A stretch of DNA of 64,000 nucleotides from Cordylochernes scorpioides. Its lineage: Eukaryota; Arthropoda; Arachnida; Pseudoscorpiones; Chernetidae. The stretch covers positions 70,993,746-71,057,745 of the forward strand of contig CP092875.1 in assembly GCA_030710605.1 (NCBI GenBank). The letters run 5' to 3'. Every line of letters starts with the position of its first letter. Position 1 is the first letter of the stretch. Under the pieces are notes generated by a model, which saw only the letters and a list, made by a program, of their open reading frames with translations, did no database searches and was not told the origin of the DNA. A program made the translations under genes and the position numbers. This document shows, piece by piece, positions 41,521 to 52,479 of the stretch.

Positions 41521-41957
41521 AACTAAATATTCTCTTTTAGAATTTGAATAAAATATATAATTTACTAATTGAATTTTATCCTTTTTATAAGCCAATAATA
41601 TATATAATATTAATGCTTAATTAGTGAATAGGTATAAGCAAAAAAGTTATTATATTTTTCTCGAAAAAAAAGGAACAAAATTTTGTTTATTAAAATCTAT
41701 AGAATGTGACCCTTATAAAAATGTAATAAAGCTCAGAACTCTGTCTGTAATTCTTGACCCATTCTTTAAACGAGCTATGTTCTAAATTATAATATATTTC
41801 GATCATGTAGAAGAATTAAAATTTTTTAACACTTATTCAAACTTGATGACAACGCAAGTGTACAATATATTTGGATTCTAGACAGTGGGTAAGTATTCAA
41901 TGTAGTGAAGAGAACTGCAGAAGTCTAGCGAGCGAGAGAGAGAAAATAAAATGAATA
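41521..41957. other. Start of kinase duplicon B (3' flank)
   Basis: AT-rich; matches 48720-48960 and 60440-60640 (GAACTCTGTCTGTAATTCTTGACC, GATTCTAGACAGT, AACAGAAATG-type text). No gene. Confidence 0.6.
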
Positions 41958-42134
41958 CAGTTAAACCTGTCTATAGCGGTCCCTATTGGGACTCATCAAA
42001 ATAGAGTGCTATAGAGAGGGGGTACTATAGACAGGTAACTTTCAATGTAAATCGCATTGTACTACGTATTTAAAATTGGGCACTATAGAGAGGAAGGCGC
42101 TATTTAGAGGGGGAGCTATAGACAGGTTTAACTG
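41958..42134. mobile_element. MITE, 177 bp
   Basis: Terminal inverted repeats CAGTTAAACCTGTCTATA / TATAGACAGGTTTAACTG, TA duplications at 41956-41957 and 42135-42136, and internal 'ctatagagagg' repeats. Non-coding; Tc1/mariner superfamily by TA target. Confidence 0.88.
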
Positions 42135-42557
42135 TATTTAATAAACAAATATAATTTTAAAAGAGGAGAATAAAAAGTGTATTAACAGATATAATATAGA
42201 TGGATAATTACTAGAGCAAAAATGAGATTGTATGGTGACGGAGCTCATCATATATTCCCTCATAGACAAAACTTAAGGAAGTTGTAACTTTTAGCATCTA
42301 CATTGGGATACAGAATATAGATATGGGAGATATTTGATACACAGTGCCCTTCATTTAAAATACACGAGATAACAAAATGTGAACAAAATTTTCTGTCTCC
42401 TTCAAAAAAAGAAAAAAAAAACCAGCAGGTCTATATTTAAAAAATATTTGTTATTTATAGTGAAACATTTTTTATATCTTGATAATAATGTGTTTAATGT
42501 TTATATACATTAGATATTTTTAAAAAATTATAAAGTCACTTCAAGAATTTTTTAATA
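42135..42557. other. Kinase duplicon B, 3' flank continued
   Basis: Contains GATGGATAATTACTAGAGC, GTATGGTGACGG, GGATACAGAATATAG and ACACGAGATAACAAAATG, all shared with duplicons C and D. The text GAATATAG-ATATGGGAG here is the empty site for the BEL/Pao element at 49269. Confidence 0.7.
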
Positions 42558-43304
42558 CAGTGGTACCTCGACATACGAGTTTAATTCGTTCCGCAACCTT
42601 GCTCGTATCTTGAATTACTCGTATCTCGAAGCAAATTTCCCCATACAAAACAATTGAACTACCATTAATCCGTTCCAACCTCCAAAATGTCACCCCAGTT
42701 ATTTTTGTTACGTGGTTTTAAATAATAAAAACCCATTTATAAATATCAAATATTTATTGCACAAAAACAAAAAAGAGAATGTAAAGAAATAAATTAGATA
42801 TCCTCACTGGTCTTTGCCTTTTTCGCTACATTTTTCTCGCTTTCACCTGTAGGCTGTTTAGAAAAAAAAACATGTCCAAGGAGGTTTGTTTCTTCTTCTC
42901 AGAATGTTCCGGAAATGAGTTAGGCCAGTGTCATTAAAAAGGTCAGATGCACGACCTGTTGCAACTTTTTCTGGGTGTGTTACTACCTGTTGTGTTTTAA
43001 CTTTAAAAGCACACAAAAATATAATAAACTTGAATTTGTTTATTCAAGTCTCAAAAAACAAAGCTTTGCATATAGAACAAATAATAATGAAGAAGAAGAA
43101 AGGACATTTTAGGAAAATCAAAAACAAAACAAAAGTACTGGTCAAAAAGAAACATTTAAAATCACAGATTAATATCTTCAACACTACCGAACCGAACTCG
43201 TATCTCGAATTTCGCTCGTAACTAAAAGCAAAAAATCACTTGCTCGTCGGCTCGTATCTCGAAAAACTCGTATGTTGGGGCGCTCGTATGTCGAGGTACC
43301 ACTG
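42558..43304 (-). mobile_element. Pogo/Tigger-type deletion derivative, 747 bp
   Basis: TIRs CAGTGGTACCTCGACATA / TATGTCGAGGTACCACTG, TA duplications (42556-42557, 43305-43306), and CTCGTATCTCGAA subterminal repeats. On the minus strand a remnant of the transposase C-terminus is readable (HPEKVATGRASDLFND, LTHFRNILRRRNK). Most of the transposase is deleted. Confidence 0.85.
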
Positions 43305-43513
43305 TATTTTGATTTATGGAGAAAAATATTTTATAGTGCTTAGGGGTTGAGGCTTTCTGAACCCATATATTGGTCTGCTTGATTTACATATGTGAATAAA
43401 GTTCTTACAAAAATTAAATAAATTTTTTTTTATTTCAAAAAAATATTAATACATTGGAAGAAAATAAAATATGTTTTTACAAAACTATATATGCAGAACT
43501 TAAAAGATTTTTT
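43305..43513. other. 3' untranslated-like flank of kinase B
   Basis: Same text as in the other copies (GCTTAGGGGTTGAGGCTTTC, CATATGTGAATAAAG) with a minus-strand AATAAA near 43430. Confidence 0.55.
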
Positions 43514-44447
43514 TTAATAAATGAATTTAAAAAGTTGACGCCAAACAGTTTTAAATTTGTTACCAGTTGAGAAATTTCTTTCGTCCATTACGGACTGCTT
43601 TACAAATGTTGACTTGAGGACATCTTTCCTGGTGTACCTCAATTGTGGATTTGTCTCCAGAAGCCCTGTGATCAACGTGTTAGCTTCTGAACAAGATGTG
43701 AGAGGAACTTGAAATGTGTTATTAATAAATATGCGCTCTATTTCCTCGGTATTTTTGCGAGTGAAAACTGGAATACCTTCTAATAATTGGAAAATAGTGC
43801 ATCCCAACGCCCAACAATCAATATCAACGCCGCAGAGTTGTTTCAATATTTTTTTCTGGAGCCATGAAGCCTGTGGTCCCTCCTTTATGTGTTAATTTTT
43901 CATTTATTGATGACAACCTCCGAGAATTACCAAAATCAGTCAATTTGACTACTCCATCTTTGAGTAGAATATTTCCTGGTTTGAGATCTGCATGGATGAT
44001 GTGTTTTTTTGTGTGAAGATAGTGACAAGCTGATGCAATCTGGCGTACATAATTTTGAATTGAATTTACATCTTTCTCCTTTTTTAAGCAGATATCATAA
44101 AGAGATGAGTCACAGCGTTCCATTAGGATATACTTAAATTTTTCATCACAGAAATGTTGGAAACATTTTACTATATAAGGGTGGTTCAAAGATTTTAACA
44201 TCTTCGCCTCATACAGTGCATGTTTAGTTTTCTTTGAAGCCTTACAAGCAAATGTTTCATTTGTTTCGGTATCATGGACTTCGAAACAACATCCATACCC
44301 TCCTTTTCCAAGTAGCTTTCCTTTCTCATAATTTAATCCTGTACCTTTATTGGCGATAATTTTATCAACTTGAGAGTACAGTTTATCAGCATCGAAGGAA
44401 TTATATTTCTTTGTTTTAGGCATCTCATCTATCTCCTTTGTCAACAT
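43514..44447 (-). pseudogene. PLK/NEK-like kinase, copy B, frameshifted
   Basis: The N-terminal part reads to GTTGFMAPE with glycine loop GKGGYG, ACKASKK, catalytic loop HADLKPGN and DFG. One extra A in the run after APE (about 43850; AGAAAAAAAT against AGAAATAAT in copy A) shifts the frame, and the rest (KQLCGVDIDCWALG... DVLKSTFVKQ) continues in another. The HRD arginine is Ala. Otherwise it is well preserved, so a recent loss or a sequencing error is possible. Confidence 0.85.
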
Positions 44448-46002
44448 ATTCAGTGATTATTTTTGAATGCATGTGAAATTATCAAAAGGAGAGAGATATT
44501 TATAACCTAGGTTCCTGGAGCAAACAAAAGAAAGGAAAATATATTGATGCAATGAAAAATATAGTGTATATTTATCATTCACAAATTAAAATTTTTATAT
44601 GTGATAAAAATAAATAATATCGAGTAGAATATGTATTTGTTCTTTTTAAAATCGATGTCTGTGGGTGATGTACGGTTCAATTCGGATATCATTGAGAGTT
44701 GAATTTTGGAGTGAATGGTTGTGGCCTCAAAGGAGCAATAAATACAAAATTTCAGTTCTCTCTATATATGAACTGCATGCAGCTACAAGTAAAAAGACCT
44801 GTCAAAATCAATTCTAATTGCAAGTGCAATGCCAGCATGCGCTTTTCGAGGCTTTATGTTTCAGCCATTGTCAATTCTGACCTATTTATGATGGGGGTAT
44901 TTTGATGTTTTAATTATTCTTATTCCTTCTAAATAAGCAGTGGAATTTTTATTGATGGTTTGACGATCAATATTTTAAAATAGCTTTAAAATGTACTTGC
45001 GCGCATACACAATATTTACAAATATGTTCCAATATACAAAGAATTCCAAATAGCATTGCAATTGCGAGTGAGCAAGTATAAATGAAAGCAAAAATATATA
45101 TAGAAACCTTTGACAAGGCGCTCTAAATAACTAAAGTAAAAACGGAGGGGTAGGGTGTCAACGTTTATCATATATATTTAAATAAGTGATGAAGAATTCA
45201 TTGTAGAACCTAATATCTGATAATCAATTTCATCTAATTTCATTTATCCTAGGTGTTGAGTTCGAAATATATTAGAAAAACCTCACACATACTTTAATAT
45301 TTTGATCAATTTTATATAAGGCATGCAGTCCTTCTAGATTCATACATTGAACGGCCATTCATCTAGTTTAAATATATTTACATATTTTCTCACATATTTA
45401 CATATATGTTAGAGAAGATGAGACATGAATAAAAGGGGAAAAAATTAATATTCTGAAATAATATTTTGAAAATATTTTCTACACAAGATTATATATATAT
45501 TATCGTAAAGATAGGGGCTGCCTGGCCGGCATTCATAGTTCTTCAAATTAAAGATACTTCGGCCAGTAAATCTTTTTATTGTCTCGACAAAAATCTTTTT
45601 TCCTCGTCAGGAGCGAACAAAAATTATATAGTACTTCAAAAAAAATATATATATATATTTTAAAATAATCACATTAATAAAATAAAGGGAAATAGAGATA
45701 GAATTCCAAAGATGAGTTTGCAAGGTGTAGATTGTTCGCTTACTATGTAAGGATATCTTGCTTTTGCTTCCTAATAGTAGAGTCAGACTGTGTTGTGCTG
45801 CGTTTGCAATTATATTTTGGTTCTTGACTTGTTTATTGGAAGATCAGATGTTCATCGAGGGTGACCCTGAATTAGTGGAGACAGTCCTTCCATTTTATTA
45901 ATTCGTTAGAAATATATTCTATTGAGTGTTTCTTTTATGCACAGTATATATATAATTGTTATGGAGGGAATATATATATATGTTAATTAAATTATATGTA
46001 TA
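44448..46002. other. Kinase duplicon B, 5' flank with LINE relic
   Basis: The conserved upstream block is at 44465-44570. From 44985 on comes the text also found at 9060, 58020 and 63300. 45510-45600 contains the CCTGGCCGGCATTCAT / ACTTCGGCCAGT repeat. 45700-45930 is a decayed jockey-type RT relic (minus strand; compare 2870-3010 of LINE1: 'gtcagactgtgttgtgctgc', 'tcagatgttcatcgagggtgac'). Short ORFs are not supported. Confidence 0.6.
45700..45930 (-). pseudogene. Jockey-type RT relic inside the duplicon
   Basis: The minus strand corresponds to the RYLG..LDEHLTF..H...RINLAKAAQHRLSLLLG region of LINE RT, with many lesions. The same relic is at 58810-59040, so the LINE inserted before the duplicon was amplified. 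Confidence 0.6.
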
Positions 46003-46563
46003 TGTAGTAATCCCGATGTGGAATGTACTGGGCAGTCGTGGTAGTGGGTGCGTGATGAGATTCTCGCACTGGGACAGCAAGAGACAGAGGCAGGTCTAGA
46101 TGGTAACTCCAAGAAGGTAGAGGTAGACCACGGACGAAGACAGTCGGACCACGGGCGTCACGGATGCCCTACATCGCGGATAGGGGTGAGAAACCCGACC
46201 GTATGACGGCGTCGCTCTGAAAACCAACTAACTAACTACTAACTTTTGTCCCAATCTTGGGGGGCTTATATACTGGACTCTGGCACTTGTTGACGAGTTC
46301 TGATTGGTTCCCGTAATCACGCCACCTGTCAAGCGCTGGGTTATTAATTATGTCTGGCCACGTGTTCGGCCACCTGCTGACGGGGGGGAATGAACTCATT
46401 ATCATAAACACCTGTTGTCTGGTCCATGGCGTCGTCTGGACTATAGTGTCGTCTTGCTTTATTTGTCATTTTGTTACAAGTTCGATATACATTTTATATA
46501 GATATGGGGTTATGATAAATATTAGAAGAAGGCTGTGATTTATCTATGTCAAAATATACTACA
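46003..46563 (+). mobile_element. Solo LTR, 561 bp
   Basis: It starts TGTAGTA and ends TACTACA (TG...CA, inverted termini), flanked by TATA on both sides. It is GC-rich and absent from the matching place in the next duplicon (near 59095), which therefore provides the empty site. TATATACT near 46266 may be the TATA box. No internal element sequence remains, as after LTR-LTR recombination. Confidence 0.75.
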
Positions 46564-47097
46564 TATATATAATATTTACACTTAATAAATGAATAGGTTG
46601 GGCGATCTATAAATATGCTCCACGAACCTGGGTTACCTTTATGTTACTACTAAGTGAATAGGTATTAGCAACAAAAAGGTTATGATTTTTTCTGAAAAAA
46701 AAGGGCAAAAATTTATTATTAAAATCTATATAGGGAGACCATGTTTATTCTGGATAAATGCTTTGGTTTTTTCAAATAAACAGCATGTTTGTCAATGATG
46801 TATGATTTTAAAAAGGATTCAATTGGGAGTTAATAATTAATATTTATTTGGAAGGTTTGTTACTGAATTCAAAAGAGTAATAATTAAAAATTCCAAGTTT
46901 CTAGTCATGAATCCCCTTGGGGCCTAAAAACAATCAGAACCTATCTGAAATAATAAATATATTACCATATCAATTGTATCTTTGTCATTTTTTTTCAATT
47001 CTCCAAAAATGCATTTTTTTAAAAGAAAAGATCTAATCCAGATAAAGCAATTGAACGTATTTTAATCAAGTTGCTCATAACAATTTTGTTTAAAATA
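46564..47097. other. Kinase duplicon B, distal 5' flank
   Basis: Matches 59100-59560 (TAGGTTGGGCGAT, AACAGCATGTTTGTCAATGA). No gene. Confidence 0.6.
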
Positions 47098-48419
47098 AAA
47101 GGTGCGTTCATTAATTTCCAGGACTGCTCTGTATCTTTGAAAAAATAAAACAAATAAAAAACTAATTTAATATTTTTCAAAATATGTCCCTCCTGCCTCA
47201 ATACACCTGTTCCATCTTTTTTACCAATTGTCGAAGCAGGAGATAAAATCACTTTTTGAGAGGTTCCTCAAGGTTGCCTTCGATTCAGCTTGTATCATAT
47301 CAACGTTGTCAAATTTCCTTCCTTTTAACTTCATTTTAAATTTAGGATAGAGGAAAAGGTCATTGGGGGCTAAGTCGGGGGAATAGGGTGGATGAGGGAT
47401 CTGTATGGTTGAATGCTTGGCCAATAACTGCAAAACAACATGGGCTGTGTGCGGCCGCGCATTATCGACGTGAAGTATCCAGTCATTGTTTTGCCATCTT
47501 TCAGGTCTTTTAAGGCGCACTGCCTCCCTTAAGCGCCTCATTATCCCCCAAATAAACCTCTTGATTAATTGTACGTCCGAAATGAATAAATTATTGGTGA
47601 CCCAAACCATTAATATCAAAAAATGTAACAAGCAATGTTTTGACTTTGGATTTTGTAAATCTTGCCTTTTTGGGTTTCGGTTCCACTCTTTCAATCCATT
47701 GGCTGGATTGACGTTTGGTTTCCGTGTCATACTGATACACCCATGTCTCATCCCCGGTAATGATTTTTTGCATCCATTCTGGATCGGTCCGAGTCATTTC
47801 AACCATGTTTTTGCAGACATCCATTCTAACCTCCTTTTGTTCCTCTGTTAGAATCCGGGGAACAATTTTGAAGACGTCCGGATCATGTCCAAATCTTTTG
47901 TTACTATTTGATGACACAGTCCTACAGATAGTTCAGTCTCTGAAAATAAGTCTTTAATAGATATTCGTCTGTTAGTGTGATTAATTCCTTTATTTTGAGC
48001 TTGTTTTCCTCGCAACGTAATGATCTTGGACGCCCAGTATGCTGATCATCGTTTACCTTTTCCCGACCTTTTAGGAAGCGTGAACACCATTCAAAAGTTC
48101 TTGAACGGGATAAAGCTGCATCGCCAAAAGCTTCTTTAATCAATTCATACGTCTCAGTAGCACTTTTTTTTTCAATTTAAAACAAAACTTAATGCAGATT
48201 CTCTGCTCTTCGAAAATGGCCATTTTAAAATTAGAAATGCGAACCTTACAAGGAAGTTGTTTTGTTCTATTTTTAGATCGGCGCGTGCGCCACGAGACTC
48301 GTGCTTTCAGTCAGATGTGGTCGAATGTCCAATATTTAACTCTGTATAAAAAAAATTTCTTTAGCTTTTTAATTTATTTTATTTTTTAACCAGTCCTGGA
48401 AATTAATGAACGCACCTTG
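47098..48419 (-). mobile_element. Mariner (DD34D), 1322 bp, inactive
   Basis: TIRs of ~28 bp (GGTGCGTTCATTAATTTCC and its complement at the right end), TA at 47096-47097 and 48420-48421. The transposase is broken in three frames. Inserted in the duplicon; the matching empty place in the next unit is around 59600-59660. Confidence 0.88.
47221..48240 (-). pseudogene. Mariner transposase, frameshifted
   Basis: N-terminal helix-turn-helix region: EAFGDAALSRSRTFEWCSRF and GREKVNDDQHTGRPRS. Catalytic part: IITGDETWVYQYD, WILHVDNARPHTAH, PPYSPDLAPNDLFLYP. 34 residues separate the last two Asp (DD34D, mariner proper). Frameshifts near 47920 and 47600-47750. All three acidic residues remain. Confidence 0.87.
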
Positions 48420-49263
48420 TATGTCCATTTAAAAATTGTTCTAAATAAATGAAATGCCATCGAGAGTGGGAAAGTAGAAAAAATAGCTGAGATAATCAAA
48501 TTTATATAAAACGCTTTTAAATTACATAAATGCGGGGGTAGATAGGTCGATGTTACATCGATTGAATAGATAAAATTATTATTTGTAACTTTAAACCTTG
48601 ATAATCATTTTTTTCATATCAATTAGTAGTTATAGAAAAATTCAAACAGAAAACTATATAGACTGACTTATACAGACTGATAGTTAGTTATATAGACTGA
48701 TTTTGATACTAAAATATTTTAAATAAATATAAGAACTCTGGCTGTTATTCTTGACCTGTTCTTAAAACGGGCTAATGTTCTAGTTTTCAAAATATTTCGA
48801 TCATGTTGAAGATTTGAAATTTTGAACTTTCACTCAAACTTGATGACGATGCTAATGTACAACATTCCTGGATTCTAGACAGTCGTTAAATATACAATGT
48901 CGAGAACAGAAATGCTGATATCTAGAGAGAGAGAGAAACAAAATAATTATTTATAAAACAAATATATTTTTAAGAGAGGAGTAAAGTAAACTGAAATTTC
49001 TTTACCAAAGAAACGCATTGAGAAAGGGATAAAAATCAAATAAGAGATAATAAATCCGAGATTCAAACAAATAATGTATAATACAAAGGAGAAAACATTT
49101 TTTGAATAAAAATTATATTTTGAACACATATAATATAGATGGATAATTACTAGAACAAAAATGAGATTGTATGGTGACGGGGCTCATCATATATTCATAT
49201 ATAGCCTCATAGTCAAAACTTAAGGAAGTTGTACCGTTTAGCATCTACATCGGGATACAGAAT
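48420..49263. other. Kinase duplicon C, 3' flank
   Basis: Matches 59640-60960 and 41700-42320 (ATAGATGGATAATTACTAG, GTATGGTGACGGGGCTC, TACATCGGGATACAGAATA). It is separated from its kinase by the BEL/Pao insertion at 49269. Confidence 0.7.
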
Positions 49264-49268
49264 ATAGC

Positions 49269-49393
49269 TGTTGGAAAAGAAGGAGTTCGCAGCAGCCAAT
49301 GGGAGGCCGACGGAAGGGGGCTACGGGGATGCAGCGGTTGAAATGGGAGGAACAAGGTTCGTGAGTAAACTCAGTGGCGGTGAAAACTCAATA
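49269..49393 (+). repeat. Left BEL/Pao LTR, internally deleted
   Basis: It shares its first ~90 and last ~17 bases with the right LTR (TGTTGGAAAAGAAGGAG... GTGGCGGTGAAAACTCAATA) but lacks ~255 bp between. The deletion removes most of what would be promoter and R regions. Confidence 0.85.
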
Positions 49394-49857
49394 TTTTTGG
49401 CATCCCAGCCGGGACTGTTGAAGGTAAATTCTAGAAGAAAAAAAAAGCATTTTGAGCTGACCATTTTGGAACTCGCTAGCTAACCCTACTTGCCGCTTTG
49501 TTTACATGATAGCAGAAGAATTAATTCTACGTTTAAAAAAGAAGCGTGCTATTAACAGATCATATTTAACGAAAACATGCAATAAGATTGAAAGTGGACT
49601 TGACACGTTAATGAGAATTGAACTTGAAGAATTATTAGAATAATTGAATGAGAATCATTTAACGAACTTAAATTAGTTGATCACGAAATAGAAACACTTC
49701 TTGAAACTGACGATTTAGAGAGGGAATTACAAGGCGTAGAGGAATATCGCGAGAGAAATATATTACTTGGAGATTTAGGGCAAATAAAAAGATTCGCCAA
49801 TCAGATTTTAATGGCGAAAATATATCGAATTCGAACTCACGAATAGATGAAAATGAA

Positions 49858-50940
49858 ATGAGACATTATGTACCTTCCTGCACGACTGTGAAGCTTCCGA
49901 AATTGATGGTATCGAAATTTTATGGAAACTTTAGTGAATGGCTGACGTTCTGGAATTCTTTTGATGCAGCTATTCACCAGAACAACTCACTGAACCCGAT
50001 CGATAAATTTAACTATCTGAAGTCACATCTCGGCGGAACTGCACTAAACACAGTCGAAGGTTTCGCTTTATCTGCGGACAATTATGAGAAAGCTATAAAA
50101 TTGCTTAAAGACAGATTTGGGCGAGAAGACATCTTGATTAGCCGACATATGAACAATTTGTTGTCAATGAGACCACTCAAAACGTCAAGCGATGTAAGAA
50201 CCTTCCGCGGACTTTTTGACAACCTTTCTTTTCAAATAAGAAGTCTCGAGTCACTAAACGTGTCCATTGATGTTTACGGACAACTGTTGTGTCCGATAAT
50301 AATAAAGCTTCTACCTGACGACCTTAATTTGGAGTTGAACAAAGAACTCCCGACAGGTTACATAATTAATGACTTGATTACCTTTCTAGAAAAACAATTA
50401 ACTGCACGGGAGAAGAGTTTTAGAAACGAAATCGGTAACGGGAATGAATCAACTTCTAAACCTAATTTAGTAAACAAACATCCTAAGACCAGATTCTACA
50501 ATGAAAAACCAATCGCGACAGCTTCAGAACTTTTGAATTCAGTTCACAAATCGAATGAATGTGTATTTTGTGGTAAAGACAACCATGGAAGCCCTAAGTG
50601 TGACTTTGCCGCTAATTTGAGTTTAAACGAAAAGAGATCACTTATGAGGAAAAAAGGTGTTTGTTATAAATGTCTTCGACCTTCTCATTTAAGTAAATTT
50701 TGCAGAAATGTAGTCCGTTGTTCGATCTGCAACATGTCTTCCCACCTGGATGTCATGTGCATAAAACGGATTTTAGATCGAGGTGGATCTTCTAAGTCTC
50801 CAACGGTGCAGGAAGAAACTCTCGCCAACTTATCAACCTCCCCAGACGTCTTGTTACCTACTTTGAGAGTGACCCTCAAAGGGAACAGAACGGAGAAGAC
50901 GGCACGGGCTATAATAGACACCGGATCCCAAAGATCATAA
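49858..50940 (+). CDS. BEL/Pao Gag with zinc knuckles and protease start
   Basis: 360 codons. VSKFYGNFSEWLTFWNSFDA is the conserved BEL/Pao (DUF1759-type) gag start, then FNYLKSHLGG and LKDRFGR. Cys/His motifs CVFCGKDNHGSPKC, CYKCLRPSHLSKFC and CSICNMSSHLDVMC follow. At the end ARAIIDTGSQRS is the aspartic protease active site (DTGS). A stop directly after it (50938-50940) separates the rest. Structural and RNA-binding role in retrotransposon particles. Confidence 0.85.
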   Translation: MRHYVPSCTTVKLPKLMVSKFYGNFSEWLTFWNSFDAAIHQNNSLNPIDKFNYLKSHLGGTALNTVEGFALSADNYEKAIKLLKDRFGREDILISRHMNNLLSMRPLKTSSDVRTFRGLFDNLSFQIRSLESLNVSIDVYGQLLCPIIIKLLPDDLNLELNKELPTGYIINDLITFLEKQLTAREKSFRNEIGNGNESTSKPNLVNKHPKTRFYNEKPIATASELLNSVHKSNECVFCGKDNHGSPKCDFAANLSLNEKRSLMRKKGVCYKCLRPSHLSKFCRNVVRCSICNMSSHLDVMCIKRILDRGGSSKSPTVQEETLANLSTSPDVLLPTLRVTLKGNRTEKTARAIIDTGSQRS

Positions 50941-50954
50941 TTTTACATAGCAGA

Positions 50955-51590
50955 GCAATGGAAATGGAATACGAACAATCTAGGAGAGAGTTCTTCCGGC
51001 ATTCCTTGTTTGGAGGATCGAGTACCGACGTAGTTGAACATGAGGTCTATACCATTCATTTATCTGACATCAATAATTCCTATCGCTGTGAGTTTGAAGC
51101 ATTAGGTCAACCCCTTATCTGTGGAAGCATACCTCCGGTGTGTCCTAGATCATTTTTAGAAGAGAGTGAAGAACTTAACGTGTCTGATTTGATGAGAGAC
51201 CGTATAGAAGTCCTTATAGGGGCGGACATCGCCGGGAGATTGCTAACTGACGATCAGAGAAGAATCTCATCTGGACTTGTGGCAATCCGTACCAAACTAG
51301 GATGGACTGTGATGGGAAAGATTCCTCCAACGGAGGTGAGAGCTGACACCAGCTCCCTTTGCGTGACCACACTTCTATCTTCGGATCAAGAAAACATGTG
51401 GAAATTGGATGCATTTGGAGTCTCTGACGCGGAGGTTGAGAAGAAGACTCAGTCATTACAAGCTGAAATGGAGGAACATTTCGCTCACACCACGACGAGA
51501 GATATTGAGGGGTGCTATGAGGTATCTCTACCCTGGGTGCAAGACAAGGTAAGGATTCCTACGAATAGAGACACACATACTGACAATTAG
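50955..51590 (+). pseudogene. BEL/Pao protease remainder and start of RT
   Basis: The DUF1758-like segment reads FRHSLFGGSS, VLIGADIAGRLL, GLVAIRTKLGWTVMG. It then reaches the conserved EGCYEVSLPW that opens the BEL/Pao RT region. About 15 residues later the frame enters sequence that belongs after the RT, and a stop follows. The RT palm (YVDD-type motif) is absent. Confidence 0.8.
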
Positions 51591-52465
51591 TTTGGAAGAT
51601 TTTGAATTAATTGGACCAACCACCAAGAGAAAAGTACTTTCAATTGCGAGCAAGATATTTGATCCATTAGGAGTTGCTTGTCCTGTGACTTTAATTCCCA
51701 AGCTGATATAAAGGAAACTTGGATACAGAAGTTGACATGGGACGAAGTCCTACCTGGATGTTTAGTACCAAGATTTTGGAAGTGGTTTAGCAAACTGAAA
51801 CACTTGCCTAACATAGAAATTCCTAGATGGCTCTGTTTTAAGGACTTCTATGTAGAGAAAACCACTCTCCACATCTTTTGCGACGCCAGTCAGTTTGCCT
51901 ATGCAACCTGTATTTTCATCCGCATTGAAAAGGAAGATAGAGTGGAAATCCAATTAATACAGGCTCGAACACGAGTAGCGCCACTGAAGAAACTCACCAT
52001 CCCAAGATTGGAGCTTTTGGCTTGTCTGATTGGAGCTCGTTTGGCAGCTAACGTCATACAAGATCTGGAATTTGAGGAAATTCCAAGATTTTATTAGACC
52101 GATTCGACCAATGCTCTCGGTTGGATCCAAAGGGAAGACAACTGGGCAGCCTTTGTGATGAACCGTGTTAAGGAAATTCATAATCTTAGCTCCCCCGAAT
52201 CTTGGCGCCACATGCCAGGCCGATTAAACCCGGCAGGCTTCCCATCTCGGGGAGTTTCAGCAGAAACACTTGAGGAGACAAGATGGTGGGAGGGACCTGC
52301 ATGGTTAAAGGTATCTCAAGAAGAGTGGCCCAAATCAACCATTATCCCTGATTTGGAGATTGTTTATTCTGAAAGGCGCAAGACCATCCTGAACACCTTG
52401 TGTACGACAAGAGAAAATGGAAATTTATTTGAGCGTTATTCCCATTTTTTGATAATAGTATGAAT
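51590..52465 (+). pseudogene. BEL/Pao RNase H region, frameshifted
   Basis: DFELIGPTTKRKVLSIASKIFDP (51598 on), then FCDASQFAYATCIFIR (RNase H Asp), LTIPRLELLACLIGARLA, a stop at 52097, then TDSTNALGWIQ, ESWRHMPGRLNPAGFPSRG. The last segments lead into the integrase. Several frameshifts or stops. Confidence 0.8.
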
Positions 52466-52479
52466 TACCGCCTGGATAT

